This document shows, piece after piece, positions 22,817 through 31,653 of a stretch of DNA of 64,000 nt. The DNA lies in assembly GCA_964543475.1 (NCBI GenBank), contig CAZIYJ010000001.1:124001-188000 (forward strand). Direction: 5' to 3'. The stretch's first letter is position 1. Each line of letters opens with the position of its first letter. Under the pieces are notes generated by a model. That model worked only from the letters and a program-made list of their open reading frames with translations, ran no database searches and was not told the origin of the DNA. A program made the position numbers and the translations under genes. This DNA is from JAYSYM01 sp964543475 (GTDB lineage Bacteria > Bdellovibrionota > Bdellovibrionia > Bdellovibrionales > JAMPXM01).

Positions 22817-25483
22817 CTAGAGTTGAGGTTCGGTCTCTTTTTGAGACACAGACACCTTCTCTGGCTTTGTCCATTTCGGTTCGCGTGCACCCACTGCAGT
22901 GATCACTGCATTTTGTGCGAAGATCATTTTTGCAACTTGCTGCACTTGCTTTTGATCAACAGCTCGCAAGTTTTCTGCATACTTAAACGGCTCGTTGAGT
23001 TCGATGCCGTAAAGTTCGTTGAACAAAATTGATGAAGCAATCGCTGCATTTCGTTGTAAGTCGATATCATGTCGACCAATCAAATACTTCTTTGCACGCG
23101 AAAGCTCGGCGTCGCTCAGCGGAGTATTAACAAGCTTCATGAATTCAACTTGCATCATTGAAATCGCAGTCTCAGCTTTGTCTGGCGCACAACCGATGTA
23201 TCCACCAAAATACCCTGTGTCGATACCTTCCATCCGCATTGGTGAAACCGAGTAAGCGAGCGACGCCTTATCTCTGAGTTCCATGAACAGTCTTCCACCT
23301 TGGCCAGCAAGAACTGACTGAATGACTTGTAAAGCGTAGCGACGAGGATCACTTAAAGTTAATCCTTTATAGCCAAAGATAATATGCGTTTGCTCTTTTT
23401 GAAGATGCTTAAATGCATTGATGGCGCGCTCAGGTGCCTTGTGTGTAAACGAAGTTTCTAAACGCTTTCCACCTTTAAACTTCGATGTCGCTTTTTCCAT
23501 TCGATCAATCCAAAGCTTGCGATCTGCTGCACCCGCGACAACTAAAACTAAGTTGTTCGCCATTTTCATTTTTTGAAGATGATCCGCCACAGACTTTACG
23601 TTTAACGCTTCGACAGTTGCCCGCGTACCCTGCATGTCTTTGTGGTAAGGGTGGCCCGCAAACATTTTCTCAATGAAAAGTTGTGAAACGAGCTGACCCG
23701 GATTGTCTTCACGCAAGCGAAGCTCTTCGAGCATCATAATTTTTTCGCGCTTTAATGCTGCCTCTGAAATTTCGGGTTCAGTTAATACTGCCTCGAACAT
23801 TGCTAATGCGTCTTTTTCAAACGCCGAAAGCATTTGGAGAGTTAATCCTGCAGAGTTTCTTCCGCCGAAGGCACTTAGGTGGCTCGCAATCGCTTCCATT
23901 TTCGTCGTAATGTCGTTTTCGCTTAAGCCTTTTGCGCCGCTCGTCCACAGGCGCGAAAGCATTTCAGTCACTCCAAGTTGAGATTCGTCTTCAACTCGCA
24001 AACCACCCAAGAAGCCGGCTTTAACACTTACAACTGGCGTATCGTAATTCGGTTTGAAAATTAAAGTTGCGCCCGAATCTAAAACGATTTTTTCTGGCTC
24101 ATTAGAAACTTTCACAGCCTTGCTCATTGAAAGCTTCATGCGTGTGGTTTTCATTTTTTGCGCAGGAACTTTTCTGCCGACTTTCGCTTGTGCAAATACT
24201 TTTGCATAGTCCTTCATCCATCCTCTTAATGAGGCCGTGGTCTTTGCTTTATCTTGTGTCGTCATCATCACAAGCGTCATCGTTGATGGATCAAGATATT
24301 TCAATGCCGCTTTTTGAATGTCTACTGGCTGAAGAGCCGAAATATCTTTTAAGTATTTTTCGAAGTACTTGTAGTCACCCATCAGATTTTCAAGACTTCC
24401 GGCCTTGCGAGCAATCGCATCGACAGTTTCCATTCCGTAGAATTCATCGGCCTCGAAATTAGTAACTGCTTTCTTTAACTCGTCGGCGTGAGGCGCTTCG
24501 CGCATGATCCTCTCGAGCTCGATAGTCATTGCCTTAAATGCTGGTTCCATCTGCTCAGGGTTGAGTGAGCCAGAAATTGTAAAGAGCCCTGCTTCTTTCG
24601 GCGTAAAAGTGCTCGCGCCAATTGAATTCGTAAGCGGGTTTTCCATGCGAAGCTTATAACCTAGGCGAGAGCTGTCGCCCTGACCCAAGATTAAAGCAAG
24701 CACATCAAGTGCCGCGGTATCTTTGTGAGCTGCGCCCGGAACCTTAAACGCCATGTGAAACTGAGTTTCTTTAAACTTAGTTTGTTCAACTTTGAGCTGC
24801 GCCTTAGTTTGTTTTTTCAGTTTTGCGCGCTTTACTTTGCGCAGCTTGAAATCTTGAAGTTCGCCGTAAACTTTAGTTACGTCTTTCACCATTTCCGCCA
24901 TTTCAAAATCACCAGCAATAACGAGCTGCATGTTTCGAGGCACATAGCGAGACGTGTAGTAATTCATCAACGTCTTCCGACTCACTTTACGAATAATTTT
25001 ATCATAACCGATCACCGGTACAGAATATGGATGACCTGCGTACGAAGTTGAGAACAGCATTCGGCTTGCTTGCCGAGAAGGGCTGTCATTTGATCTGCGA
25101 ATCTCTTCGATCACGACTTCGCGCTCATTATCGATTTCTTTTGCATCGAATTGCGGAAAGCCCATCATCTCGCTGATGACATCGAGCCCAACTCCTGCGA
25201 ATTCTTTTGAAATAGTGACGTAGAAGACAGTTTGATCAAATGACGTATAAGCGTTGAGCTCGCCACCAGATGCTTCAACTGTCGAAGCAATCTCGCCCAA
25301 GCCATACTTTCGAGTACCTTTGAAAACCAAATGTTCGATGAAGTGGCTGATGCCCGCTTCGGGTTTCGACTCATCTGCGCTCCCGGTGCTGACCCACATT
25401 TGCACTGAGACAACAGGTGATTTATGATTCTCGAGCAAAAGGACAGATAGGCCGTTTTTCAGTTTAAACTTTTTCGCCTTCAT
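22817..25483 (-). CDS. M16 family zinc metallopeptidase, two-domain
   Basis: An 888-residue fusion of two insulysin-type halves. The N-terminal half has the inverted zinc motif HFIEH (His47, Glu50, His51) and the downstream acidic EVVIEEIRR. The C-terminal half (from about residue 450) lacks HxxEH and is the usual non-catalytic partner that closes the chamber. No signal peptide is evident at the start MKAKKFKLKNGLSVLLLENH, so it may act in the cytoplasm. GGAG lies 9 nt before ATG 25483. It is divergent from hemW with only 13 bp between the start codons. Its substrate is unknown; the family degrades peptides. Confidence 0.95.
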   Translation of the reverse strand: MKAKKFKLKNGLSVLLLENHKSPVVSVQMWVSTGSADESKPEAGISHFIEHLVFKGTRKYGLGEIASTVEASGGELNAYTSFDQTVFYVTISKEFAGVGLDVISEMMGFPQFDAKEIDNEREVVIEEIRRSNDSPSRQASRMLFSTSYAGHPYSVPVIGYDKIIRKVSRKTLMNYYTSRYVPRNMQLVIAGDFEMAEMVKDVTKVYGELQDFKLRKVKRAKLKKQTKAQLKVEQTKFKETQFHMAFKVPGAAHKDTAALDVLALILGQGDSSRLGYKLRMENPLTNSIGASTFTPKEAGLFTISGSLNPEQMEPAFKAMTIELERIMREAPHADELKKAVTNFEADEFYGMETVDAIARKAGSLENLMGDYKYFEKYLKDISALQPVDIQKAALKYLDPSTMTLVMMTTQDKAKTTASLRGWMKDYAKVFAQAKVGRKVPAQKMKTTRMKLSMSKAVKVSNEPEKIVLDSGATLIFKPNYDTPVVSVKAGFLGGLRVEDESQLGVTEMLSRLWTSGAKGLSENDITTKMEAIASHLSAFGGRNSAGLTLQMLSAFEKDALAMFEAVLTEPEISEAALKREKIMMLEELRLREDNPGQLVSQLFIEKMFAGHPYHKDMQGTRATVEALNVKSVADHLQKMKMANNLVLVVAGAADRKLWIDRMEKATSKFKGGKRLETSFTHKAPERAINAFKHLQKEQTHIIFGYKGLTLSDPRRYALQVIQSVLAGQGGRLFMELRDKASLAYSVSPMRMEGIDTGYFGGYIGCAPDKAETAISMMQVEFMKLVNTPLSDAELSRAKKYLIGRHDIDLQRNAAIASSILFNELYGIELNEPFKYAENLRAVDQKQVQQVAKMIFAQNAVITAVGAREPKWTKPEKVSVSQKETEPQL

Positions 25484-25496
25484 CTAACTCAACTCC

Positions 25497-26690
25497 ATGG
25501 CATTTGGTATTTACATTCACATTCCATACTGTAAACAAATCTGCACCTACTGCGATTTTGTAAAGTATGAACACAATAAGATCATGCCTCCGCTTGAGTA
25601 CGTTGAACTGATTAAAAAAGAAATCAGTGTGCGAGGCTCAGTCGTTGGCCAGCGCAAGGTGGACACCATCTATTTCGGTGGAGGCACACCAAGCCTTTTT
25701 GACCCGTCACTCATTGTAGCGATTAAAGATCATCTTGCAAACGAGGGTTTCGGTACTCGTGAATCGACCGAAATTTCGATTGAGATCGACCCAGGTACTG
25801 CTGACCAAAAAAAGATCGAAGGGTACCTCGAAGGGGGCGTGACTCGCTTCAGCGTCGGCGCTCAGACCTTCCACGATCATTTGCTGAAGGCTGCTGGTCG
25901 GAAACATAGTCCAGGAGACACGCTCGAGATGCTCTCTATTCTGAAAAACTTGAAGGTGAATTACTCGTTCGACTTACTTTTTGCTTTGCCTAATCAAACT
26001 CTCGACGACGTGCGCACAGACGTTGATCAAGCTCTTGAGTACAATCCTTCACATCTCAGTGCCTACTGCCTAACGGTCCCCGAAAAGCACCCGATGAATA
26101 TCGGCCGCGCTCCCGACGACGATCAGGTTAAGATGTTCACAGTTATCGAAGACGGACTTCGCAAAGCGGGAATTCTCCGATACGAAATTTCAAATTTCGC
26201 AAAGCCAGGCGCTGAATCTAAACACAACATGCTCTATTGGACTGACCAAGAATATTGGGGTGTAGGAGTGAGTTCGCATTCGTTTTTAAAGCGCGGCGAA
26301 TTTGGAACACGGTTCTGGAATGCACAATCGCTTAGCGCACACGTTAAACAAGTGAGCAGTTCTCAACCAGAATTTCTCAAAGAGCTTCCAGAGGAGCAGG
26401 TCGAAGTGCTCGCGCTGAACCAAGCTTTAACTGATTTTTGCCACACCTCTCTAAGACTCACTCGTGGCTTGGGAGAAAACGCCTTGCGTCTAAAATTTGG
26501 CGCGAATGTCGCTGAAAAAGTCACTCAGCTCTTAGGAGAAATCGAAGCATCAAAACATCTTGAGCAAGTCGATTCTTCGGGCGAAAAATTCTGGCGTTTC
26601 ACCGCCGAAGGACGTGTACTTGCCAATGTGGTTTTTGAGAAATTGACGTTTCTAAAGGGTGAATTGACATCCCTTCAATCGAACTCATAA
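25497..26690 (+). CDS. hemW: Radical SAM heme chaperone HemW
   Basis: A 397-residue radical SAM protein with CxxxCxxC at Cys12, Cys16 and Cys19 (CKQICTYC), which binds a 4Fe-4S cluster. The motif HNMLYW (HNxxYW) marks HemW, a heme-binding chaperone, rather than the oxidase HemN. A C-terminal HemN-like domain is present (LRLTRGLGENAL...). No ribosome site is seen before ATG 25497, and the M16 gene starts 13 bp away on the other strand, so its promoter must lie inside that gene or its mRNA may be leaderless. grpE follows after 16 nt. Confidence 0.94.
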   Translation: MAFGIYIHIPYCKQICTYCDFVKYEHNKIMPPLEYVELIKKEISVRGSVVGQRKVDTIYFGGGTPSLFDPSLIVAIKDHLANEGFGTRESTEISIEIDPGTADQKKIEGYLEGGVTRFSVGAQTFHDHLLKAAGRKHSPGDTLEMLSILKNLKVNYSFDLLFALPNQTLDDVRTDVDQALEYNPSHLSAYCLTVPEKHPMNIGRAPDDDQVKMFTVIEDGLRKAGILRYEISNFAKPGAESKHNMLYWTDQEYWGVGVSSHSFLKRGEFGTRFWNAQSLSAHVKQVSSSQPEFLKELPEEQVEVLALNQALTDFCHTSLRLTRGLGENALRLKFGANVAEKVTQLLGEIEASKHLEQVDSSGEKFWRFTAEGRVLANVVFEKLTFLKGELTSLQSNS

Positions 26691-26706
26691 TGAGTGCTGA
26701 GGCAAA

Positions 26707-27234
26707 ATGAGCGACGAAAAAAAAGACAATGAAAACGGCGAAGAAGCTGCAGAGCAAGGCGCTGATAATCAGGTAACTAACGATCTGACTGAGCAGTTTA
26801 AAACTGAAGCAGAGAAATTTAAGCGCGATTATTTGTATCTTGCTGCTGAGTTCGAGAATTACAAAAAGACGGCAATTAAAGAGCGAACCGATGCACGTAA
26901 GTTTGCGACCGAGCGACTGGTTGTCGATTTGCTTTCGACCCTCGACACTCTTGAAGCAGCTCTCTCAACTCCGGCTTCTGTCGATACGATTGAAACGATT
27001 CGAAAAGGCATTGAGTTGACAGCTCATGAACTTCGATCAGCGCTTCAAAAACATGGCGTGGAGGCTCTTCCGGCTGAAGGGCCGTTTGATCCTTCTATTC
27101 ATGAAGCGTTAACGAGCGAAGAGACTGACACAGTACCCGAAGGGCATATCGCCCGAGTTTATAAGCGCCCTTACAAACTTCATGATCGAGTGATTCGACA
27201 CGGCCAAGTTGTCGTGGCAAAAAACAAAGGTTAA
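26707..27234 (+). CDS. grpE: Nucleotide exchange factor GrpE
   Basis: The 175-residue GrpE exchanges ADP for ATP on DnaK. It has an acidic disordered N-terminus, the long coiled coil (FKRDYLYLAAEFENYKKTAIKERTDARKFATERLVVDLL in part) and the beta-wing (VEALPAEGPFDPSIHEAL, RPYKLHDRVIRHGQVVVAKN). GAGG precedes the ATG. It is followed after 5 nt by a dnaJ-like gene; dnaK and hrcA are not in this window. Confidence 0.97.
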   Translation: MSDEKKDNENGEEAAEQGADNQVTNDLTEQFKTEAEKFKRDYLYLAAEFENYKKTAIKERTDARKFATERLVVDLLSTLDTLEAALSTPASVDTIETIRKGIELTAHELRSALQKHGVEALPAEGPFDPSIHEALTSEETDTVPEGHIARVYKRPYKLHDRVIRHGQVVVAKNKG

Positions 27235-27239
27235 AGACT

Positions 27240-28262
27240 TTGGCAAAACGAGATTATTACGAAATCTTAGGTGTTGCGAGAACCGCTCCCTCAGATGAAA
27301 TTAAAAAAGCTTTTCGCAAACTTGCGATGAAGCTTCATCCAGATAAAAATCCTGGCGACAAGAAGGCCGAAGAGCGCTTCAAAGAAGCGAACGAGGCCTA
27401 CGATACTTTGCAAGATCCCGAAAAAAGAAAAATGTACGACCAGTTTGGTCACATGGGCTCGCAACAAGGCTTCAAACCTGGCTCAAACCCTTTCGAAGAC
27501 TTCGCTCGACAAGGCGGATTTCGAGGCGCTGGCGGACCATTCGGCGGAGGGTCAAGTCAAGGCGGGCCTGGTGCCGAAGGCTTTCAAGATATCTTCGGCG
27601 ATATCTTCGGCGACTTCTTTTCTGGCAACACTCGAAGTGGTGCTCGCGGTACGGGGCCACGCGGACCGAATCGTGCGCGCGGCGCAGATCTTCGCTATAC
27701 ACTCACTATTTCTTTTGAAGAGTCTGCAACAGGTGCCGAGCGCACTGTTTCATTTGTTCGACAGCGAGGCGGAAAAGAAGAAACTGCTCGGCTTTCAGTG
27801 ACTGTTCCGGCAGGAGTTCGCACTGGACAGCGCCTAAAACTTCGTGGAGAAGGCGATAGCGGGCCAGGCTCAGGAGCGGCGGGCGATTTGTACGTTATAG
27901 TTAATGTGCAAGAACACGCATTCTTTAAGCGCAGTGATAACGACGTTCACATGGATCTTCCCCTTTCATTTGTTGATGCAGCATTGGGAACAACTGTTGA
28001 AGTTCCAACATTAACCGGAAGAGTTTCACTTAAAGTTCCACCGGGAACATACTCGGGACAAATTTTTAGACTTAAAGGTAAGGGCTTTCACTCAAGCGAT
28101 AAAGGTTCAGGCGATCAGTTAATAAGATCGCTCGTCGACGTTCCACGTGAGCTCACGTCTGAACAAAAAGAGTTGCTGCAAAAGCTGGGCAGTACACTTA
28201 AGCCAGGTCAGCTCTTAAAAACTTATCAAGAGCAACTCGAGCGAATTAAGAAGAAGGTTTAA
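27240..28262 (+). CDS. DnaJ-type co-chaperone lacking the zinc finger (type II)
   Basis: A 340-residue J-protein: J domain with HPD (33-35), a Gly/Phe-rich linker (about 75-135), then directly the two C-terminal substrate-binding domains (LRYTLTISFEESATGAERTVSF ... SLKVPPGTYSGQIFRLKGKG). The four CxxCxGxG zinc modules of classical DnaJ are absent, so it is of the CbpA or type II class even though it sits behind grpE where true dnaJ often lies. It begins with TTG at 27240, five bases after the grpE stop. It should stimulate DnaK. Confidence 0.93.
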   Translation: MAKRDYYEILGVARTAPSDEIKKAFRKLAMKLHPDKNPGDKKAEERFKEANEAYDTLQDPEKRKMYDQFGHMGSQQGFKPGSNPFEDFARQGGFRGAGGPFGGGSSQGGPGAEGFQDIFGDIFGDFFSGNTRSGARGTGPRGPNRARGADLRYTLTISFEESATGAERTVSFVRQRGGKEETARLSVTVPAGVRTGQRLKLRGEGDSGPGSGAAGDLYVIVNVQEHAFFKRSDNDVHMDLPLSFVDAALGTTVEVPTLTGRVSLKVPPGTYSGQIFRLKGKGFHSSDKGSGDQLIRSLVDVPRELTSEQKELLQKLGSTLKPGQLLKTYQEQLERIKKKV

Positions 28263-28265
28263 ACC

Positions 28266-30245
28266 ATGAAGCAATTCTTTCGTCTTCTCGTGTCCCTCTT
28301 CTTTGCTGTTACACTTGTTTCGTGCGCCACTTCGCAAGTCAGAAAAAAGAAGTCTTTAGTTCAGGCCACGGCTCCAATTCGAAAAGAATATATCGCAGCT
28401 AAAAAAGCTTACGAGGGCAACAACACAAAAGTTGCGGCTTCTAAGCTTCGACAGTTCGTGCAAAAGCACCCGGGCACCGACGTGACTGACGACGCTCGAT
28501 ACATGCTCGCGAAACTTCAAGCCGCTTCTGGCAATCATGTTGAAGCTTACGAAAGCTATTCAACAGCAGCGCTTGAGGCGAACGATCCTGTTTTAGAAAC
28601 AGAAGCAGAAATTCGCGGAGCACAATCTGCGGTAAAAGCAGGAAAAACCAAAGAAGCACGCGAACTTCTTGTTTATGCACAAAAGAAACCGAACCTTACT
28701 CCCGAGCGCCGTGCGATTATCAATGAAACGTGGCTTGAAATCGCGACTCTCGAAGGCGATTCAAAGACTTTGCTCAAGGCAATCTCCATCTTAAGTGACA
28801 GCCACCCGAACCAAGCAAAACGAGATCAGTACCGAGCGCGAGCTTATTCAATGATCGATAGTTTAAGCCCAAGCGATCTTTCCAATCTCCGCAATGATGA
28901 TGGGCTTTCTGCAGTACGCCCTTATTTAAAATTTCGATTTGCAGAAACTCTTGCGAATCAGCAAAATTTTTCCGGGGCTCGCGATGAGTTCAATCAAGTC
29001 ATGCTTCTTGCGCCCGGAACTGAAATCGCTGAGCGCGCAAAACAAGTTCTAGGCGAATTAGACTCGCGACAAAAAGTTAATCCTCGAGTTATCGGAGTCG
29101 TACTTCCTCTTTCCGGTCGTCAGGCCAACGTTGGTCAGCGCACGCTAAAAGGAATTCAGCTTGGCCTTGGAATCTACGGCAAAGCTCCTTCAGGCTTTGA
29201 ATTAGCTGTCATTGATTCTCAGAGCAGTCCCGATGGTGGCAGACGTGCAGTTGAACGCCTGATCGCAGAAGACAATGTGATTTCAATTATTGGCGGGCTA
29301 TCTAGTCGAACAGCTGCCGCTGAAGCTTCGCGCGCACAAGACTTTGGCGTTCCCTTTATTGCTCTCACACAAAAAGCCGGTCTGACTTCAATCGGATCAA
29401 ACGTATTTAGAAATGCGCTCACTAGTGAGATGCAGGTCGCCGAGCTTGTTCGTATTGCGATGGAACAACGAAAGATGACTCGCTTTGCAATTCTCTTCCC
29501 GAACGATGCTTATGGCGTGGAGTATGCAAATCTATTTTGGGATGAAGTTCGCAGACGTGGCGGCACGATCGTTGGATCACAAGTTTATGATCCAAAGGAA
29601 ACTGATTTCCGCGGACCGATTCAACGCCTAACCGGCCTTTTCTATTGGGATGACCGCACCGACGAATACAAAGCTAAACTTAAAGAGTGGCAAGAAAAGA
29701 ATCCGTCTAAAACCGCTCGATCAAAGCCGCCGCCATTCGAAGAGCTGTTGCGACCAGTTGTAAACTTCGAGGCACTTTTTATTCCTGATAGCACCAAAGC
29801 ACTCGGACAGATTGCTCCAATGCTTCTTTACAATGACGTCGAGAATGTAAAGTTGTTGGGAACAAACTTGTGGAACACGAACGACGTTGCTCAGCGCGGA
29901 CAAAAACTCGCTGAAGATTCTTTATTCGTTGATAGCTTTGTAAGTAACGATCCGCGATTTACAAATTCAGAATTCGTTGCAAATTTTAAATCAGCGTTCG
30001 GCGCAGAGGTTCCACCTGGTGTCTTCGAAGTACAGGGCTACGACTCTGGCCTTCTCTTAAGGCAAATCATTGCCGGAGGAGAGAACTCGCGTGTGGGGGT
30101 CGCTCAGCGACTCTCTGCTGTCGAGAATTTCTCTGGCGCTCTCGGGCCGCTTACGGTTAATGAAAACCGTGAAATACGCCGCCCCGTGGTTGGATTAACA
30201 GTCACCGAGGGCCAAATCCTCCCAGCTTCTCCCTCTCTCCAATAG
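28266..30245 (+). CDS. LpoA-like lipoprotein: TPR domain plus periplasmic binding-protein fold
   Basis: A 659-residue lipoprotein with signal and lipobox VSC (Cys20). Residues about 35-260 are helical TPR-type repeats, and 275-655 form a type I periplasmic binding domain (VIGVVLPLSGRQANVGQRTLKG, IGGLSSRTAAAEASRAQDFGVPFIAL, FAILFPNDAYGVEYANLFWDEVRRRG). This combination matches LpoA, the outer-membrane activator of class A penicillin-binding proteins, and related amino-acid-binding lipoproteins. It lies 3 nt after the dnaJ-like gene, so it is co-transcribed. PBP activation is inference; ligand binding is also possible. Confidence 0.85.
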   Translation: MKQFFRLLVSLFFAVTLVSCATSQVRKKKSLVQATAPIRKEYIAAKKAYEGNNTKVAASKLRQFVQKHPGTDVTDDARYMLAKLQAASGNHVEAYESYSTAALEANDPVLETEAEIRGAQSAVKAGKTKEARELLVYAQKKPNLTPERRAIINETWLEIATLEGDSKTLLKAISILSDSHPNQAKRDQYRARAYSMIDSLSPSDLSNLRNDDGLSAVRPYLKFRFAETLANQQNFSGARDEFNQVMLLAPGTEIAERAKQVLGELDSRQKVNPRVIGVVLPLSGRQANVGQRTLKGIQLGLGIYGKAPSGFELAVIDSQSSPDGGRRAVERLIAEDNVISIIGGLSSRTAAAEASRAQDFGVPFIALTQKAGLTSIGSNVFRNALTSEMQVAELVRIAMEQRKMTRFAILFPNDAYGVEYANLFWDEVRRRGGTIVGSQVYDPKETDFRGPIQRLTGLFYWDDRTDEYKAKLKEWQEKNPSKTARSKPPPFEELLRPVVNFEALFIPDSTKALGQIAPMLLYNDVENVKLLGTNLWNTNDVAQRGQKLAEDSLFVDSFVSNDPRFTNSEFVANFKSAFGAEVPPGVFEVQGYDSGLLLRQIIAGGENSRVGVAQRLSAVENFSGALGPLTVNENREIRRPVVGLTVTEGQILPASPSLQ

Positions 30246-30301
30246 TTTTTCTTATTCCTTCCTATCATTTCTTTTGTGACTATTTTTGCGCAATCCCCTA
30301 A

Positions 30302-30428
30302 CCGCCGCTCTGGTGGCGGCTGTCGAATGCATAACCTTGGTAACGCAGGGTTTACGTCCAGGAAGGACGCCAACGCTATATTGGGGGCTAGGATGGCCCG
30401 GCAAACAGAAAGTCCATGACGGGCTTTC
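30302..30428 (+). ncRNA. Structured 5' leader upstream of the first dksA-like gene (unassigned)
   Basis: This GC-rich stretch can form four successive hairpins: GCCGC/GCGGC (30304-30320); CGTCC-AGGAA-GGACG (30355-30369); GGGCTA-GGA-TGGCCC (30385-30399); GAAAGTCC-ATGAC-GGGCTTTC (30408-30428). The second and third expose AGGA in their loops, the pattern bound by CsrA/RsmA, and an AGAGGGGA ribosome site follows. Parts recall the c-di-GMP-I riboswitch (GGACGC then AA), but its core is not matched. It may be a leader or an independent small RNA; the family is unknown to me. Confidence 0.45.
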
Positions 30429-30450
30429 TCAATAGCAAAGAGGGGAAGAT

Positions 30451-30831
30451 ATGAATGCCGAAGGATATGGAGTATCGCAGGGTCTCGTAGCTGAATGTAA
30501 AACTCGTCTACTGCAAGCGAAGACCGATCTCTTAATGCGAGCAAGAAGCACGCAAGCAGAGTTCGCAAAATTCGATCGCGGTAACGACGAAGCAGATCAG
30601 AGCATGGCCCACATGGCAGAGCATGAATTCCTCACTAAACAAGAACGCATTAAAATCCAGCTTCTCGAAATCGAACTCGCATTAGCGAAGATCGAAGAAG
30701 GACGTTACGGAGTTTGCGAAGAAACTGACGAGCCCATTGGTGCTGATCGCCTTCGCGCAATTCCATGGACTCGAGTTAGCCTCGAAGGGGCTGAGATACG
30801 AGAGGCCCTTCAAAAGCGGTTTGCCCGCTAA
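30451..30831 (+). CDS. DksA/TraR-family protein with degenerate zinc finger
   Basis: A 126-residue DksA-like protein: a long coiled coil (residues 12-80) that reaches into the RNA polymerase secondary channel, then a globular tip region YGVCEETDEPIGADRLRAIPWTRVS where only one of the four zinc cysteines remains. Zinc-free DksA variants are known to work in low zinc or oxidative stress. The coiled-coil tip residues (FDRGNDEADQSMAHMAEHE) differ from classical DxxDxA. GAGGGGAAGAT precedes ATG 30451. A hairpin-rich leader lies upstream and a terminator follows. A role with (p)ppGpp is likely by family. Confidence 0.88.
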   Translation: MNAEGYGVSQGLVAECKTRLLQAKTDLLMRARSTQAEFAKFDRGNDEADQSMAHMAEHEFLTKQERIKIQLLEIELALAKIEEGRYGVCEETDEPIGADRLRAIPWTRVSLEGAEIREALQKRFAR

Positions 30832-30850
30832 AAGGTAGTTCATACCTTTT
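30830..30850 (+). terminator. Hairpin terminator after the first dksA-like gene
   Basis: AAAAGGTA-GTTCA-TACCTTTT is a perfect 8-bp stem overlapping the stop codon, with the T run forming its 3' arm. Only a weak T tail follows, so termination may be partial. Confidence 0.6.
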
Positions 30851-31164
30851 GGTAGCGCCCTTGCATCACTTGCGACAGCGAATTAGCGTTTTGAAAGCTG
30901 ATAAGATTTTTACAGATTTGCTTAAAAACCGAGACATAGACGACTCACATTTTCTTAATGAACTGGCAATCTGTGGTACCAGCTGCAAATTAGGCATGGC
31001 GCAGGTGCTCTCGGCTCACTACTTTTTTGTAGACATCACACTTAGAGAATCCTAGAAGCTTACAAATTCTGTTGCGAAACAGAAGAAGCGCGCGCAAAGA
31101 TTGCTCTCGTTTTAAGCAGCATGCGATTTAGCAACTTGTAAAAAAATGTTCGGAGGAGGGGCCA
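30851..31164 (+). other. Spacer and leader between the two dksA-like genes
   Basis: No gene is supported here; a 68-codon open frame from a TTG at 30849 starts inside the terminator and lacks any ribosome site. The region holds a stable hairpin TTCTGTT-GCGA-AACAGAA (31067-31084, GNRA loop) about 80 nt before the next gene, and a very strong ribosome site GGAGGAGGGG at 31152-31161. The promoter of the second gene should be here, but I see no clear -35/-10 pair. Confidence 0.5.
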
Positions 31165-31524
31165 ATGAACACAACGGAACTACAATACTTCAGAGAGTTA
31201 TTACTCAATCAGCGGTCTGATATTTTAAATAGCGCCGATGCATTCAAGGAAGAGTCGTTAGCAGAAAAAGACGCTCAAGGTGACGAGGGTGACCTTGCAG
31301 CAAATGAACTTAATCTCAATTTGTCTTTGAGATTACACGAGCGCCAAGCGCATCTTCTTTCGAAGATTGATCAAGCTCTAGCAAGAATTGAAAATCACAC
31401 ATTCGGTCTTTGCGAACAGTGCGAAGAGGAACTTACAGTTCCCCGCCTAAAAGCGCGTCCAGTCGCTACACTTTGTATCGCCTGCAAAGAAGATCAAGAA
31501 CGCCGCGAACGCGTCTTCGCCTAA
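31165..31524 (+). CDS. DksA/TraR-family zinc-finger transcription factor
   Basis: A 119-residue DksA-like protein with an intact C4 zinc finger: CEQC and CIAC (GLCEQCEEEL ... PVATLCIACKE). The helical hairpin (residues 1-80) carries an acidic tip (EKDAQGDEGDLAANE) that would enter the RNA polymerase secondary channel. It is a paralogue of the degenerate protein just upstream, so the pair may act under different zinc or growth conditions. GGAGGAGGGG before ATG 31165 suggests strong translation. A terminator follows. Confidence 0.93.
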   Translation: MNTTELQYFRELLLNQRSDILNSADAFKEESLAEKDAQGDEGDLAANELNLNLSLRLHERQAHLLSKIDQALARIENHTFGLCEQCEEELTVPRLKARPVATLCIACKEDQERRERVFA

Positions 31525-31576
31525 CCACCCAACGGTAGCTGCTACCAGAGTGTAGCAATGCTGCGTTAAATAGAAG

Positions 31577-31607
31577 GCCGGGAAGAAATTCTCGGCTTTT
31601 TTGTTTT
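31577..31607 (+). terminator. Rho-independent terminator after the second dksA-like gene
   Basis: GCCGGGAA-GAAA-TTCTCGGC (one G-U pair) is followed by TTTTTTGTTTT. A smaller GGTAG/CTACC hairpin lies just downstream of the stop codon. Confidence 0.9.
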
Positions 31608-31653
31608 GCAACGTAAACAACTCTCGAGAAAATTTCTGGTATTATCCAACTCT

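Noticed and set aside
30302..30428. Leader as a classical c-di-GMP-I riboswitch or as SRP RNA
   Set aside because: GGACGC followed by AA resembles part of the c-di-GMP-I core, but the GCAAAGC segment, the GNRA loop/receptor pair and the closing helix are not matched. The SRP domain IV consensus is also absent.
30849..31055. 68-codon open frame between the two dksA-like genes
   Set aside because: It begins with TTG inside a terminator hairpin, has no ribosome site and its protein shows no recognisable pattern.
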